Of a DNA stretch of 35,765 nucleotides, positions 14,473-22,417 are shown piece after piece. The notes beneath the pieces are model-generated. The model was not told the DNA's origin and did no database searches. It worked only from the letters and a program-made list of their open reading frames with translations. Every line of letters starts with the position of its first letter. Position 1 is the first letter of the stretch. This stretch comes from Planctomycetaceae bacterium. GTDB lineage: Bacteria > Planctomycetota > PLA2. The stretch is taken from contig WYBS01000134.1 in NCBI GenBank assembly GCA_011525755.1, forward strand, positions 1-35,765. The letters are read 5' to 3'. Both the position numbers and the translations under genes were made by a program.

Positions 14473-14481
14473 ATTTTATCA
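14473..14481 (-). promoter_or_regulatory. leaderless extended -10 for the pseudokinase gene
   Basis: On the minus strand TGA-TAAAAT (14481-14473) is followed by 6 nt and then the GTG at 14466. This is the closest match to a consensus -10 box in the leaderless set. Confidence 0.55.
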
Positions 14482-14520
14482 CGGACATTGGCCGAACCGC
14501 CGGTTGCACGGCCGGTTCCA

Positions 14521-15537
14521 ATGGGATCGATGATCGAGGTCGAGGCGCTCGCGAAGGTCTTCCGCGTCCACAAGAAGGAGCCCGGGCTCAAGGGCTCGCT
14601 CAAGGCGCTCTTCCGCCGCGAGTGGACGGAGAAGCCCGCGGTCAAGGGCGTGTCGTTCCGGGTCGGCGAGGGCGAGATCGTCGGGCTCGTCGGGGCGAAC
14701 GGCGCGGGGAAGACCACGCTCGTGAAGATGCTCGCGGGGATCATCCACCCGACGTTCGGCAGCGCGAAGGTGCTCGGCTTCACCCCTTGGGAACGCGATA
14801 ACCGGTTACGGCGGCAGATCTCGCTCATCATGGGCCAGAAGGCGCAGCTCTGGTGGGACCTGCCCGCCGCCGACTGCTTCCTCCTGCTCAGGGAGATCTA
14901 CAGGATCCCCGAGGCCCTCTACCGGGAGACGCTCGACTACCTCTCCGGCGTCCTCGACGTGCGGAAGGAGCTCAACATCCAGATCCGCCGGCTCTCGCTC
15001 GGCGAGCGGATGAAGATGGAGCTCATCGCCGCGCTGCTCCACCGGCCGCGCGTCGTCTTCCTCGACGAGCCGACGATCGGTCTCGATCTCACGGCGCAGC
15101 GAGCGATCCGCGACTTCATCCTCGAGTACCGGCGCGTCCACCGGCCCGCGATGATCCTCACGAGCCACTACATGGAGGACATCCAGCGCCTGTGCGAGCG
15201 CATCGTGATCATCCGCGAGGGCGAGTTCGTCTACGACGGCCCGCTCGTCGCGGTCGTGCAGCGCTACGCGCAGAGCAAGGTGATCCGCGCCCACCTGCGG
15301 CGCACGCCCGAGCCCGTGCAGGTCGACGGCGACCTCAAGGCGCTCGGCGAGGTCGTCTCCTGCAGCCCCGAGGAGATCTGCCTGCGCGTGGCGCGGGCCG
15401 AGGTCGCGCGCGCCTCCGCGCGGATCCTCGAGCGCTATCCCGTGCTCGACCTCGCGATCGAGGAGATGGATATCGGCACGATCATCGAGCGCATCTTCCG
15501 CGAACGGGGCGAAGTCGGGGGGGCGGGGGGGGCATGA
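14521..15537 (+). CDS. ABC-2 exporter ATPase subunit
   Basis: A 338-residue ABC ATPase. Walker A is VGANGAGKTTLVKML, the Q loop includes IMGQKAQLWWDLP, the signature is LSLGERMKMEL, Walker B is VVFLDEPTIGLD, and the switch His is in LTSHYM. A C-terminal extension of about 90 residues follows, typical of NatA/DrrA-like ATPases. The permeases follow directly (ATGA overlap), with no binding protein, so this is an exporter of unknown substrate. The start may be ATG 14521 or 14530. The gene is divergent from the pseudokinase, 54 bp away. Confidence 0.92.
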   Translation: MGSMIEVEALAKVFRVHKKEPGLKGSLKALFRREWTEKPAVKGVSFRVGEGEIVGLVGANGAGKTTLVKMLAGIIHPTFGSAKVLGFTPWERDNRLRRQISLIMGQKAQLWWDLPAADCFLLLREIYRIPEALYRETLDYLSGVLDVRKELNIQIRRLSLGERMKMELIAALLHRPRVVFLDEPTIGLDLTAQRAIRDFILEYRRVHRPAMILTSHYMEDIQRLCERIVIIREGEFVYDGPLVAVVQRYAQSKVIRAHLRRTPEPVQVDGDLKALGEVVSCSPEEICLRVARAEVARASARILERYPVLDLAIEEMDIGTIIERIFRERGEVGGAGGA

Positions 15538-16343
15538 GCCCGCGCCTCTTCCTCCACCTCCTCGCCTTCGAGTTCCGCGCGCAGCTGGCCTTCCGCGCCA
15601 CCTTCTGGATCAACGCGCTCGCGGGCTTCGTGGCGGAGTTCGGCGTCACCTGGTTCGTCTGGTCCGCGGTCTTCCGCGAGTCCGGGAAGGAGGTGATCGG
15701 CGGCTACACGCTCGACGGGATGGTCCTCTACTTCCTCTCGGTCGTGCTCCTCGGCAAGATCGTCTCGGGCCGCGAGTTCGAGGGGGCGATCTCGGGCGAC
15801 ATCTACGAGGGCACCCTCAACCGCTACCTCGTCTTCCCGGCGCCCTATACGGGCTTCAAGTATGCGCAGCGGATCGGGTTCCTCGGCACGGCGTTCGTGC
15901 AGTTCGCGCTCTTCGGCCTCGCGGCGATCCTGATCCTCGTGCTGCCGCCGGGGAACGTGACGTGGGCCTCCGTCGGGATGGCCGCCGTGACGACCGCCGC
16001 CGCGAGCGTCCTCTACTTCCTCGTCGACAACATCATCCAGTACGTCGCGTTCTGGGCGGACAACGTGTGGAGCCTCGACGTGGCGAAGCGGTTCGTCACG
16101 ATGCTCCTCGGCGGCTACATGATCCCGCTCTCCGTTTTCCCGGGGCCGGCGCGCGGCGTGCTCGAGGTGCTCCCGTTCCGCTACTTCTTCGAGTTCCCGG
16201 CGCGCGTGCTCCTGGGCGAGATCGCGCCCGGCGAGTGGGCGAAGGGGCTCGCTCTCATGGCCGCCTGGGGCACGGCCGCGTGGGTCGCCGGCCGCCTGCT
16301 CTGGCGCCGCGGGCTCCTGCGGTACACCGGCGTCGGGATCTGA
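15534..16343 (+). CDS. ABC-2 permease subunit 1
   Basis: A 269-residue protein with about six membrane helices, starting at the ATG of an ATGA overlap with the ATPase gene. It opens with FLHLLAFEFRAQLAFRATFW and contains the cytoplasmic stretch SGDIYEGTLNRYLVFP typical of the two-permease ABC-2 type (PF06182-like). That class pairs with a related second permease, encoded next. It forms half of the membrane channel. Confidence 0.88.
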   Translation: MSPRLFLHLLAFEFRAQLAFRATFWINALAGFVAEFGVTWFVWSAVFRESGKEVIGGYTLDGMVLYFLSVVLLGKIVSGREFEGAISGDIYEGTLNRYLVFPAPYTGFKYAQRIGFLGTAFVQFALFGLAAILILVLPPGNVTWASVGMAAVTTAAASVLYFLVDNIIQYVAFWADNVWSLDVAKRFVTMLLGGYMIPLSVFPGPARGVLEVLPFRYFFEFPARVLLGEIAPGEWAKGLALMAAWGTAAWVAGRLLWRRGLLRYTGVGI

Positions 16344-16344
16344 G

Positions 16345-17133
16345 ATGCGCCGCTACGCCCGCCTCTACGCCTACTTCCTGCGCTTCTCGTTCAGCCGCGC
16401 GATGGAGTTCCGCATCGACTTCTTCTTCCGCGTCCTGATGGATGCGCTGTGGTACGCGGTCCACCTGGCATTCTTCGCCGTGATCTTCCGCGAGACGCAT
16501 GCGCTCGGCGGGTGGAGCTGGGACCAGACGGTCATCTTCGCCGCCAGCATGTTCCTCATGGATGCGCTCCAGATGACGTTCTTCTCGAACAACTTCTGGT
16601 GGTTCCCGGTCCTCGTCAACCGCGGCGACCTCGACTACTACCTCCTGCGGCCCGTCTCGCCGCTCTTCTTCGTGAGCCTGCGGGAGTTCGCCGCGAACTC
16701 CTTCCTGAACCTCCTGCTCGCCCTCGGCATCTTCGTGTGGGCGCTCGCGCGGTACCCGGAGCCGCTGGGCGCGGGGAAGGTGGCGCTCTTCGTGCTCCTC
16801 CTTCTCGCGGGCGTCTACCTCTTCTACCTGATGAGCATGGTGTTCCTGATCCCGATCTTCTGGCTCCAGTCGCGCACCGGGATCCGCGAGGTCTTCTGGT
16901 CGCTCGAGCGGCTCGGGCTCCGGCCGCACGGGATCTACCGCGGCTGGATGCGCCGCCTGCTCGTGTCGCTCCTCCCGTTCGCGCTCCTCTGCTCCTACCC
17001 GCTCGAGGTGCTGTTCGGGGCGGACCCGCTCCGGGTCGTGCTCCACACCGCCGCCGTGATCGCGGGGGCGACGCTCTTGACCGCATGGATGTGGTGGCGC
17101 GGCCTCCGGTCGTACAGCTCGGCGTCGAGCTGA
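16345..17133 (+). CDS. ABC-2 permease subunit 2
   Basis: A 262-residue membrane protein beginning one nucleotide after the previous stop. It has about six helices. The arrangement parallels subunit 1, with RRYARLYAYFLRFSFSRAMEFR at the N-terminus and NRGDLDYYLLRPVSPLF in the cytoplasmic loop, the counterpart of the sibling's LNRYLVFP loop. Together with the ATPase and subunit 1 it should form a heterodimeric exporter. Confidence 0.88.
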   Translation: MRRYARLYAYFLRFSFSRAMEFRIDFFFRVLMDALWYAVHLAFFAVIFRETHALGGWSWDQTVIFAASMFLMDALQMTFFSNNFWWFPVLVNRGDLDYYLLRPVSPLFFVSLREFAANSFLNLLLALGIFVWALARYPEPLGAGKVALFVLLLLAGVYLFYLMSMVFLIPIFWLQSRTGIREVFWSLERLGLRPHGIYRGWMRRLLVSLLPFALLCSYPLEVLFGADPLRVVLHTAAVIAGATLLTAWMWWRGLRSYSSASS

Positions 17134-17198
17134 GCGGCGCTCCGCCCGACCCGCAAGGAGGCCGGAGGGCGCAGGCGCGGTCTCCCGGGTCGCGGGCC

Positions 17199-17215
17199 CC
17201 CGCGGCTTCCGCGGG
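17199..17215 (+). terminator. GC-rich hairpin after the ABC operon
   Basis: CCCGCGG-CTT-CCGCGGG forms a 7-bp stem in the 124-bp gap after the exporter genes. No T run follows, so termination is uncertain. Confidence 0.3.
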
Positions 17216-17242
17216 CCGGCCCCGACCCGATCTGGCCTGCCC

Positions 17243-17251
17243 TGCTACCTT
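17243..17251 (+). promoter_or_regulatory. leaderless extended -10 for the SDR gene
   Basis: TGC-TACCTT (17243-17251) is followed by 6 nt and then ATG 17258, so the expected +1 is the A of the start codon. No clear -35 is present. Confidence 0.5.
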
Positions 17252-17257
17252 CGCCGG

Positions 17258-18019
17258 ATGCGAGTTGACCTCAACGGAAAGACACTGCTCGTCACCGGGG
17301 GCTCGAGCGGGATCGGTCGCGCGATCGCGGTCCGCGCCCGCGAGGCGGGCGCGCAGGTCGCGGTGATGTCCCGGCGGAACGACGAGATCGAGCGCGCGGC
17401 GAAGGAGATCGGCGCGCTCGCGGTCCCGGGCGACGTGCGGGATCCCGGGGACGCGGCCCGCGCGGTCCGCACGACCGTGGACCGCTTCGGCAGCCTGACC
17501 ACGCTCGTCAACGCGGCCGGCGTGATCGGCGGCGCCGGCACGGCGGACACGGAACGCGAGGAGTGGGACCGGATCATGTCGATCAACGTGGACGGCACGG
17601 TCGAGATGTGTCGCGCGGCGCTCGACCCGCTGAAGCAGGCGGGCGAGCGGGCTGCGGTCGTCAATCTCTCGTCGGTGACGGGGACGCGCCCGGCCGCGCA
17701 GGTCACCGCGTACTGCATGAGCAAGGCGGCGGTCGACATGTACACGCGCTGCCTCGCGCTCGAGCTCGCGCCCTTCAAGGTGCGCGTGAACGCGATCGCG
17801 CCGGGCGTCGTCGTCACGAACCTCCACACGGCGACCGGGGCCGTGAAGGACTACCCCGCATTTCTCGCGCGCGGCAAGGAGACCCATCCGCTCGGGTTCG
17901 TCGGCGAGCCCGACGACGCGGCGTGGATGGCGCTCTACCTCGCGTCGGATCTCGCGCGCTGGGTGACGGGCGGCATCTTCCCGCTCGACGGCGGTCGCGC
18001 CTGCCTCAGCGCCCGCTAG
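17258..18019 (+). CDS. short-chain dehydrogenase/reductase (SDR)
   Basis: A 253-residue classical SDR. The cofactor loop is TGGSSGIG, followed by GDVRDP and the LVNAAGV strand. Catalytic residues are Ser in NLSSVTG and the YCMSK pair (Tyr, Lys). The end has VTGGIFPLDGGR, as in 3-oxoacyl-ACP reductase-like enzymes. MSRR after the second strand suggests NADP preference. The substrate cannot be told. It stands alone, with its own leaderless-type promoter. Downstream is a convergent lipoprotein gene, with 160 bp of C-rich sequence between. Confidence 0.9.
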   Translation: MRVDLNGKTLLVTGGSSGIGRAIAVRAREAGAQVAVMSRRNDEIERAAKEIGALAVPGDVRDPGDAARAVRTTVDRFGSLTTLVNAAGVIGGAGTADTEREEWDRIMSINVDGTVEMCRAALDPLKQAGERAAVVNLSSVTGTRPAAQVTAYCMSKAAVDMYTRCLALELAPFKVRVNAIAPGVVVTNLHTATGAVKDYPAFLARGKETHPLGFVGEPDDAAWMALYLASDLARWVTGGIFPLDGGRACLSAR

Positions 18020-18178
18020 CCCGCCGATTCAACGCGCTCGTGCCGGATGTCCTCGTGATGCGCGAGTCGGAGGTCCCCGGCCGGGACGCCAAGGAGGACG
18101 GCGTCCGGCGCCGAGCCGGCCCCCTCCCGCCCCCCCCCCGACCTGAAACTCGCCGCCGCGGCCGTCTTCGAGCGCGGA

Positions 18179-18379
18179 TCAGTCCGCGGCGAGGGCGACC
18201 GCGACGCCCGCGCCGACGGCGACGGCGAGGATCAGGATGACGCCGAGCTTCTCCTCGCCGGAGAGATCCGAGGAGGCCTGCACGTGGCGCGGCTCCTCGC
18301 CGAGCGGGACGCCGAAGGCGTTCACGTCCCACGTGCGGCAGCCGGTGACGAGGAGCAGAAGCAGCAGCGTTCGCCTCAT
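18179..18379 (-). CDS. mini-lipoprotein, paralogue B
   Basis: A 66-residue protein with a signal ending in LLLLVTGC (lipobox Cys14). It shares CRTWDVNAFGVPLGEEP and QASSDL with the upstream mini-lipoprotein. A single hydrophobic segment, GVILILAVAVGAGVAVALA, closes the protein. Such a small lipoprotein with a C-terminal membrane segment could bridge two membranes or act as a small anchor. No function is known. The ATG is one base from the previous stop, so the pair is co-translated. Confidence 0.75.
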   Translation of the reverse strand: MRRTLLLLLLVTGCRTWDVNAFGVPLGEEPRHVQASSDLSGEEKLGVILILAVAVGAGVAVALAAD

Positions 18380-18380
18380 G

Positions 18381-18602
18381 TCAGTCCCAGCAGTCGCAGT
18401 CGCCCCACTCGACAGCGGCCCAGACGCTGAGCCCGACCATGGCCGTGAGCACGACGATCACGCCGATCGTCTCGTCCTTCGTGAGGTCCGACGACGCCTG
18501 CAGGTGGCGCGGCGGCTCCTCGCCGAGCGGCACGCCGAAGGCGTTCACGTCCCACGTGCGGCAGCCCGCGACGAGGAGAAGGAGAACGAGGACTCGTTTC
18601 AT
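18381..18602 (-). CDS. mini-lipoprotein, paralogue A
   Basis: A 73-residue protein with lipobox LLLLVAGC (Cys15), then RTWDVNAFGVPLGEEP, shared with its neighbour. A hydrophobic segment, GVIVVLTAMVGLSVWAAVEW, and a Cys-containing tail (GDCDCWD) follow. The tail Cys pair is absent from paralogue B. The start is one base after the stop of the transglutaminase-like gene, so all three are probably one transcript. Recent tandem duplication is the simplest explanation. Confidence 0.75.
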   Translation of the reverse strand: MKRVLVLLLLVAGCRTWDVNAFGVPLGEEPPRHLQASSDLTKDETIGVIVVLTAMVGLSVWAAVEWGDCDCWD

Positions 18603-18603
18603 G

Positions 18604-20097
18604 TCACCACCACCGCTGCTCTCCGCCCTCGATCGTGAAGATGCGCTCGAGCTTCTTCGAGCCCTTCCCCACGAGCCAGTAGAGCCCGTCCTCCGGCAGC
18701 CCCTCGAAAGCGAGCGGCCCCTCCCCCGCGACCCCCTCCCCCTCCTTCTTCCAGCCGTCGTTCCAGCGGAAGAGCTCGTACGTCCTCCCCTTCACGAGGT
18801 ACGACACGGGCGTCGTCACGTTCGTGTCGGGGCTCCTCTTTTTGGGACTCGTCGCGGTGGCGAGGAGCGTCGTCTTCGCTCCCGTGCCCGGCAGCTGCCG
18901 CACCGTGCCGTCGTCGAGCAGCAGAAGAGGTGGGGCGGCGGGGAGGAGATCCTTCCCGTCGTACCACGCGGGCAGGTAGGCGACGCCCCGGCCCATCGCG
19001 GTGAAGGTCCACGCGTCGAGCGCCCCGCGGTCGGCCCAGTGGATCGCGACCCACTCGCCGCCGTTGAAGACGGAGAGGTAGAGGAACCGGCGGCCCTCGG
19101 GACGCGGCGGCGTGACCGTGACGTCGGTCGCCGACAGGTACTGATCCGTCACGTCCCGGAAGTGCGTGCCCGAAAGCCAGCGCGGCGCGGGCTCGTCGCC
19201 CCGGATCGCGCCGAGGCTCCCGCGCTGGATCGAGAACGTCTTCCGGTAGATCTTCGCGGCGCGGTGCGCGAGACCCGCCTTGCCGCGCCCCTGCGCGTCG
19301 AGCAGCACCTCCCACGCGTGGTTGTTGTCGCGGTCGGCCCAGGCGGGCGTGTAGTCGGTAGAAGAGAGCACGGCGCTCGCGCGCGCGGCGTAGGACATCA
19401 TGTTGCTGATGTCCTCGCAGCGGCCGAGCCTCGTCCTGCACATCTCGTCGTAGCCCTGGTCGGTCGGGTGGAGGTAGTAGACCTCGTCGAAGCCGATCCA
19501 CTTCCCCGCGGCCCCGAGCACCGCGCGCCCCGCGGCCTCGGGCGAGGTCGTGTCGAGCGAGGCGCAGGTCTCTTGCAGGCGCTCCCGGCACGCGCGCCGC
19601 CACGGCACGAGCGGCTCCTCGCTCCCGCGGTAGGGGAGGATCGTCTCGCAGAAGACGTCGAAGGGGATCTCCTTCCCCCACGGGTGCCCGTGCCACGCCT
19701 CGAAGGCGAGGTCGATGTTCTCGATGAGGAAGTCGGCCTTGATCGCCTCGAGGTCGGGCGTGAACGTCTTCCGCTTGAACTCCAGCGTGCCGTGCTCCTT
19801 CTCGAGCGCGTCGTAACGGGCCTCCGCCTCCTTGAAGCTCTTGTAGTCGAGCGCCTCGAAGGGGATCTCGTTCCCCTCCTTGTCGTAGAGGCCGAATACG
19901 ACGTAGCCGTGCCCCTCCATGTTCGCGACGAGGAACCGCGCCGCCGCGAGCTTCTCGGGGTCCTTCGCGTAGTGCGCGAGGACCTTCTCGAGCTCCGCGC
20001 GGTTCGCCTTGGCCTTCCCGAGCGCCGCCTCCACTTCGGGCGGCTCGGCGGCGGTCGCGAGCATGCCGAGAGCCAGGAGCGCGAAGGCGGTGCGCAC
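18604..20097 (-). CDS. exported transglutaminase-like protein
   Basis: A 497-residue protein with an N-terminal signal (RTAFALLALGMLATAAEPP) from GTG 20097. The N-terminal half is charged and helical. A transglutaminase-like core (about residues 200-300) carries Cys227 in GRCEDISN and His260 in NNHAWEV, followed by an Asp six residues on. This is the Cys-His-Asp arrangement of the superfamily. The C-terminal 150 residues look beta-rich (SYLVKGRTYELFRWNDG). Bacterial relatives act as cysteine proteases or crosslinking enzymes in the periplasm; which applies here is unknown. TATCAT lies 8 nt before the start, so it may also be transcribed separately from the sigma gene 25 bp upstream. Confidence 0.78.
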   Translation of the reverse strand: MRTAFALLALGMLATAAEPPEVEAALGKAKANRAELEKVLAHYAKDPEKLAAARFLVANMEGHGYVVFGLYDKEGNEIPFEALDYKSFKEAEARYDALEKEHGTLEFKRKTFTPDLEAIKADFLIENIDLAFEAWHGHPWGKEIPFDVFCETILPYRGSEEPLVPWRRACRERLQETCASLDTTSPEAAGRAVLGAAGKWIGFDEVYYLHPTDQGYDEMCRTRLGRCEDISNMMSYAARASAVLSSTDYTPAWADRDNNHAWEVLLDAQGRGKAGLAHRAAKIYRKTFSIQRGSLGAIRGDEPAPRWLSGTHFRDVTDQYLSATDVTVTPPRPEGRRFLYLSVFNGGEWVAIHWADRGALDAWTFTAMGRGVAYLPAWYDGKDLLPAAPPLLLLDDGTVRQLPGTGAKTTLLATATSPKKRSPDTNVTTPVSYLVKGRTYELFRWNDGWKKEGEGVAGEGPLAFEGLPEDGLYWLVGKGSKKLERIFTIEGGEQRWW

Positions 20098-20122
20098 GAC
20101 GCGACATGATAGCGGAAGGGCC

Positions 20123-20824
20123 TCAGGGAACCGGCGGCGGCGGCTCGTGCGGGAGCGGCGCCGCCGCCGGAACGTCTTGCGGGGGGGGTGCGGGGGCCGG
20201 GGCGGGGTCCTCCGCCGAGGGCGTCCCCGCGTAGACCGCTCCGGCGAGGAGGGCGGCCGCGGCGGCGGCCCTGCCGAACGACAGGCGCGGGCGCCGTTCC
20301 GTCGTCGCGAGCGGCAGCAGCGCGAGCGGCGCCCCGCCGAATTCCCCCTCGAGGCGCGCGCGGAGCGTCGCGAGCGCGCGGCGGAGGCGGTTGCGCGCGG
20401 TCGAGTCCTTCACGCTCTCGCGCCGCGCGATCTCGGCGAGCGTGAGCCCCTCGAAGAAGTGCAGGCGGACGGTCGTGCGGTAGGGCTCCGGGAGGTCGCG
20501 GATCGCCGCGCCCAGGCGTTCGTGCGCCTCGGCGCGGGCCGCGGCCTCGCCGGGGCAGCGTCCGCCGTGCGGCGCCGCTGCCTGCGCCTCGCGGCACGCC
20601 CGCCGCGCCTCGCGCCGACGCGCGTCGCGCGCGAGGTTCCGGAGGATGCCCGCGAGATAGGACCGGAGCCGTCCCCGTGGCGCGGGCGCCAGGAGCGCCG
20701 CGAGGAGCGCCTCCTGCGCGAGGTCCTCCGCGCGCGCGCCGTCGATGCGGCCCGCGAGCCTCCGGAGCCAGGGACCCTCCGCGAGCACCCGCGCTACCTT
20801 GGCGTCGTCCCGATGCGGCTCCAT
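20123..20824 (-). CDS. ECF-type sigma factor with C-terminal membrane segment
   Basis: A 233-residue sigma-70 family protein. Region 2 is recognisable in RAEDLAQEALLAALL and SYLAGILRNLARDARR. Region 4 is recognisable in LPEPYRTTVRLHFFEGLTLAEIARR, followed by NRLRRALATLRARL. Beyond region 4 is a hydrophobic stretch, AAAAAALLAGAVYAG (about 187-203), and then a Pro/Ala-rich tail ending PPPPVP. ECF factors usually stop after region 4. A membrane-anchored sigma factor that would need release, or a built-in anti-sigma-like tail, is suggested. The start overlaps the end of the signal peptidase gene by 31 bp. No separate anti-sigma gene is visible. Confidence 0.82.
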   Translation of the reverse strand: MEPHRDDAKVARVLAEGPWLRRLAGRIDGARAEDLAQEALLAALLAPAPRGRLRSYLAGILRNLARDARRREARRACREAQAAAPHGGRCPGEAAARAEAHERLGAAIRDLPEPYRTTVRLHFFEGLTLAEIARRESVKDSTARNRLRRALATLRARLEGEFGGAPLALLPLATTERRPRLSFGRAAAAAALLAGAVYAGTPSAEDPAPAPAPPPQDVPAAAPLPHEPPPPVP

Positions 20825-21540
20825 GTCCCGGACCAGAATACGTAGAGCAGGCGCCCGCGGATTGCGTCTCTTCCGACCGGTCCGAAGTGGCGGCAGTCGC
20901 GGCTCGCGACGAGGTTGTCGCCGACCGCGAAGATCCGGCCCGGCGGCACCGTCAGCGGCCCGAACGGCGCCGCCTGCCCGGCGAGCGCGAGCCGGCCGTT
21001 GACCAGGATCCCGCTCGCGCCGGCCTCGACGACGTCGCCCTCGAGCGCGACGACGCGCTTGACGAGCGTGCGCTCCTCCTCGGGCGACGCGAACACGACA
21101 AGGTCGCCGCGGGCCCCATCGCGCGCGCGGAGGTCGACGACGAACCGGTCGCCGCCGAGGAGCGTCGGCGCCATGCTGTCGTGTCCCGCGGGCGTGCGGA
21201 ACGCCGCGAGGCCGATCACCGCCTCGCGCGCGGGCGGGACGAGGACCAGGGCGACGAAGATCCACGCCGGGGCCGCGAGGAACGTCCACTCCGCGGCGCG
21301 AAGCCGCGCGGGCGGGGCGGCGCCGCGCCGCAGCCGCCCGTCGACGAGCGAGAGGACCCCGATCGCCGTCAGGACCGCGAGGAAGGAGAGGAGGCCCTTC
21401 GCGGACCGGAGCCAAGGGGTCGTGACGGCGAGGAGAACGCAGGAGAGCACCGCGGCGCCCGCGAGGAGCGCCCGCGAGCGATCGCCGTTGCGCACCTGCG
21501 GGTAGCCGGGGACGAGGATGTGTCCGAGGATGCCGCCCAT
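20794..21540 (-). CDS. lepB: signal peptidase I
   Basis: A 248-residue S26-family signal peptidase. The catalytic serine is Ser122 in GHDSMAPTL, and the general base is Lys161 in TLVKRVVALEGD. The conserved box GDNLVASRDCRHFGPV follows, near the C-terminal RGRLLYVFWS. About three hydrophobic segments precede the catalytic domain (ALLAGAAVLSCVLLAVTTP, a second around 60-80, WTFLAAPAWIFVALVLV). This is more than the one or two usual in Gram-negatives. The enzyme removes signal peptides from exported proteins. AAGGGAAGGAGG lies immediately before the ATG. It heads the minus-strand cluster with the sigma factor. Confidence 0.9.
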   Translation of the reverse strand: MGGILGHILVPGYPQVRNGDRSRALLAGAAVLSCVLLAVTTPWLRSAKGLLSFLAVLTAIGVLSLVDGRLRRGAAPPARLRAAEWTFLAAPAWIFVALVLVPPAREAVIGLAAFRTPAGHDSMAPTLLGGDRFVVDLRARDGARGDLVVFASPEEERTLVKRVVALEGDVVEAGASGILVNGRLALAGQAAPFGPLTVPPGRIFAVGDNLVASRDCRHFGPVGRDAIRGRLLYVFWSGTWSRIGTTPR

Positions 21541-21566
21541 CCTCCTTCCCTTGCCGCTGAGGGCCG

Positions 21567-21581
21567 GACCGTCGCACGGTC
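21567..21581. repeat. inverted repeat in divergent promoter region
   Basis: GACCGT-CGC-ACGGTC lies in the 112-bp region between the divergent signal peptidase and DUF2277 genes. It could be an operator. No protein that binds it can be named. Confidence 0.4.
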
Positions 21582-21652
21582 GGGAGGTGGAGGGGCTCCG
21601 GGGAGGAGGAGGCCCCGGCGCCCGCGCGGGCGGATGGCATGATGAGCGCGCC

Positions 21653-21928
21653 ATGTGCAGGAACATCCGGACGCTCTTCAACTTCGAGCCGCCGGCGACG
21701 GACGACGAGGTCCGCGCGTCGGCGCTCCAGTTCGTGCGGAAGATCAGCGGCATCGGCGCCCCGTCGAAGGCCAACGAGAAGGCGTTCGCGCACGCCGTCG
21801 AGGCCGTGACGGAGGCCGCGCGCGACCTCCTCGATTCGCTCGTCACCGCCGCACCGCCGCGCGACCGCGAGGTCGAGGCGCGGAAGGCGAAGGCGCGCGC
21901 GGCGAAGCGGTTCGGAGCGAGGCCGTGA
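21653..21928 (+). CDS. DUF2277 family protein
   Basis: A 91-residue protein. The opening MCRNIRTLFNFEPPAT and the following DDEVRASALQFVRKISG are the hallmark of DUF2277, a small conserved family of unknown function. The end is basic (EARKAKARAAKRFGARP). It is cytoplasmic, without a signal. TGG-CATGAT lies 8 nt before the ATG and may be its -10. It overlaps the next gene by GTGA. Confidence 0.88.
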   Translation: MCRNIRTLFNFEPPATDDEVRASALQFVRKISGIGAPSKANEKAFAHAVEAVTEAARDLLDSLVTAAPPRDREVEARKAKARAAKRFGARP

Positions 21929-22356
21929 CCCTCCCCCCGCGCCCCCCTCCCTTCCTCATCCCCGTCCTGCTGGCGGCCGCGTGCGGCGGCGAGCCCGACG
22001 TCGAGGCGCCCGTCTCCGAGCTCGCCACCCACGAGGGCGTGACCGAGGCGCACATCGACGCGATGGAGGAGATGGCCGATATCCTCGACGGCATCCGCGA
22101 CCGGAAAAGCGCCGAGGCCGCGCGGCCCCGGATGGAGGAGATCGCGAAGCGCGTGAAGGAGATCAACGACGCGGAGGCGAACCTAGGGGCACCCTCCGCG
22201 GCCGAGCGCGCGCGTCTCGACGCGCGGCTCGAATCGGCGGCGGAGATGCTCGAGCCCCGCTTCCGGCAGGCGATGGAGCGGCTCAAGGGGGATCCGGACG
22301 CCGTCGTCCTCGTCGCCACCATGATGGCCGAAGCTGCCTTCCCGGGAGGCCGCTGA
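21925..22356 (+). CDS. small lipoprotein of unknown family
   Basis: A 143-residue protein beginning at the GTG of a GTGA overlap. The signal ends in LLAAACGG, a good lipobox. The mature part is helical and charged, with heptad-like spacing (IDAMEEMADILDGIRD, MEEIAKRVKEINDAEANL). No family was recognised. Coupling to DUF2277 is by position only. Confidence 0.7.
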   Translation: MTLPPRPPPFLIPVLLAAACGGEPDVEAPVSELATHEGVTEAHIDAMEEMADILDGIRDRKSAEAARPRMEEIAKRVKEINDAEANLGAPSAAERARLDARLESAAEMLEPRFRQAMERLKGDPDAVVLVATMMAEAAFPGGR

Positions 22357-22402
22357 GCCGCCGCCCGCGCCGGAGGCCTGCCGGACCGGCGCTTCCCCCG
22401 TT

Positions 22403-22411
22403 TGCTATCCT
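22403..22411 (+). promoter_or_regulatory. leaderless extended -10 for the GNAT gene
   Basis: TGC-TATCCT (22403-22411) is followed by 6 nt and then ATG 22418. Spacing and box are nearly the same as before the SDR gene. Confidence 0.55.
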
Positions 22412-22417
22412 TCGGCC

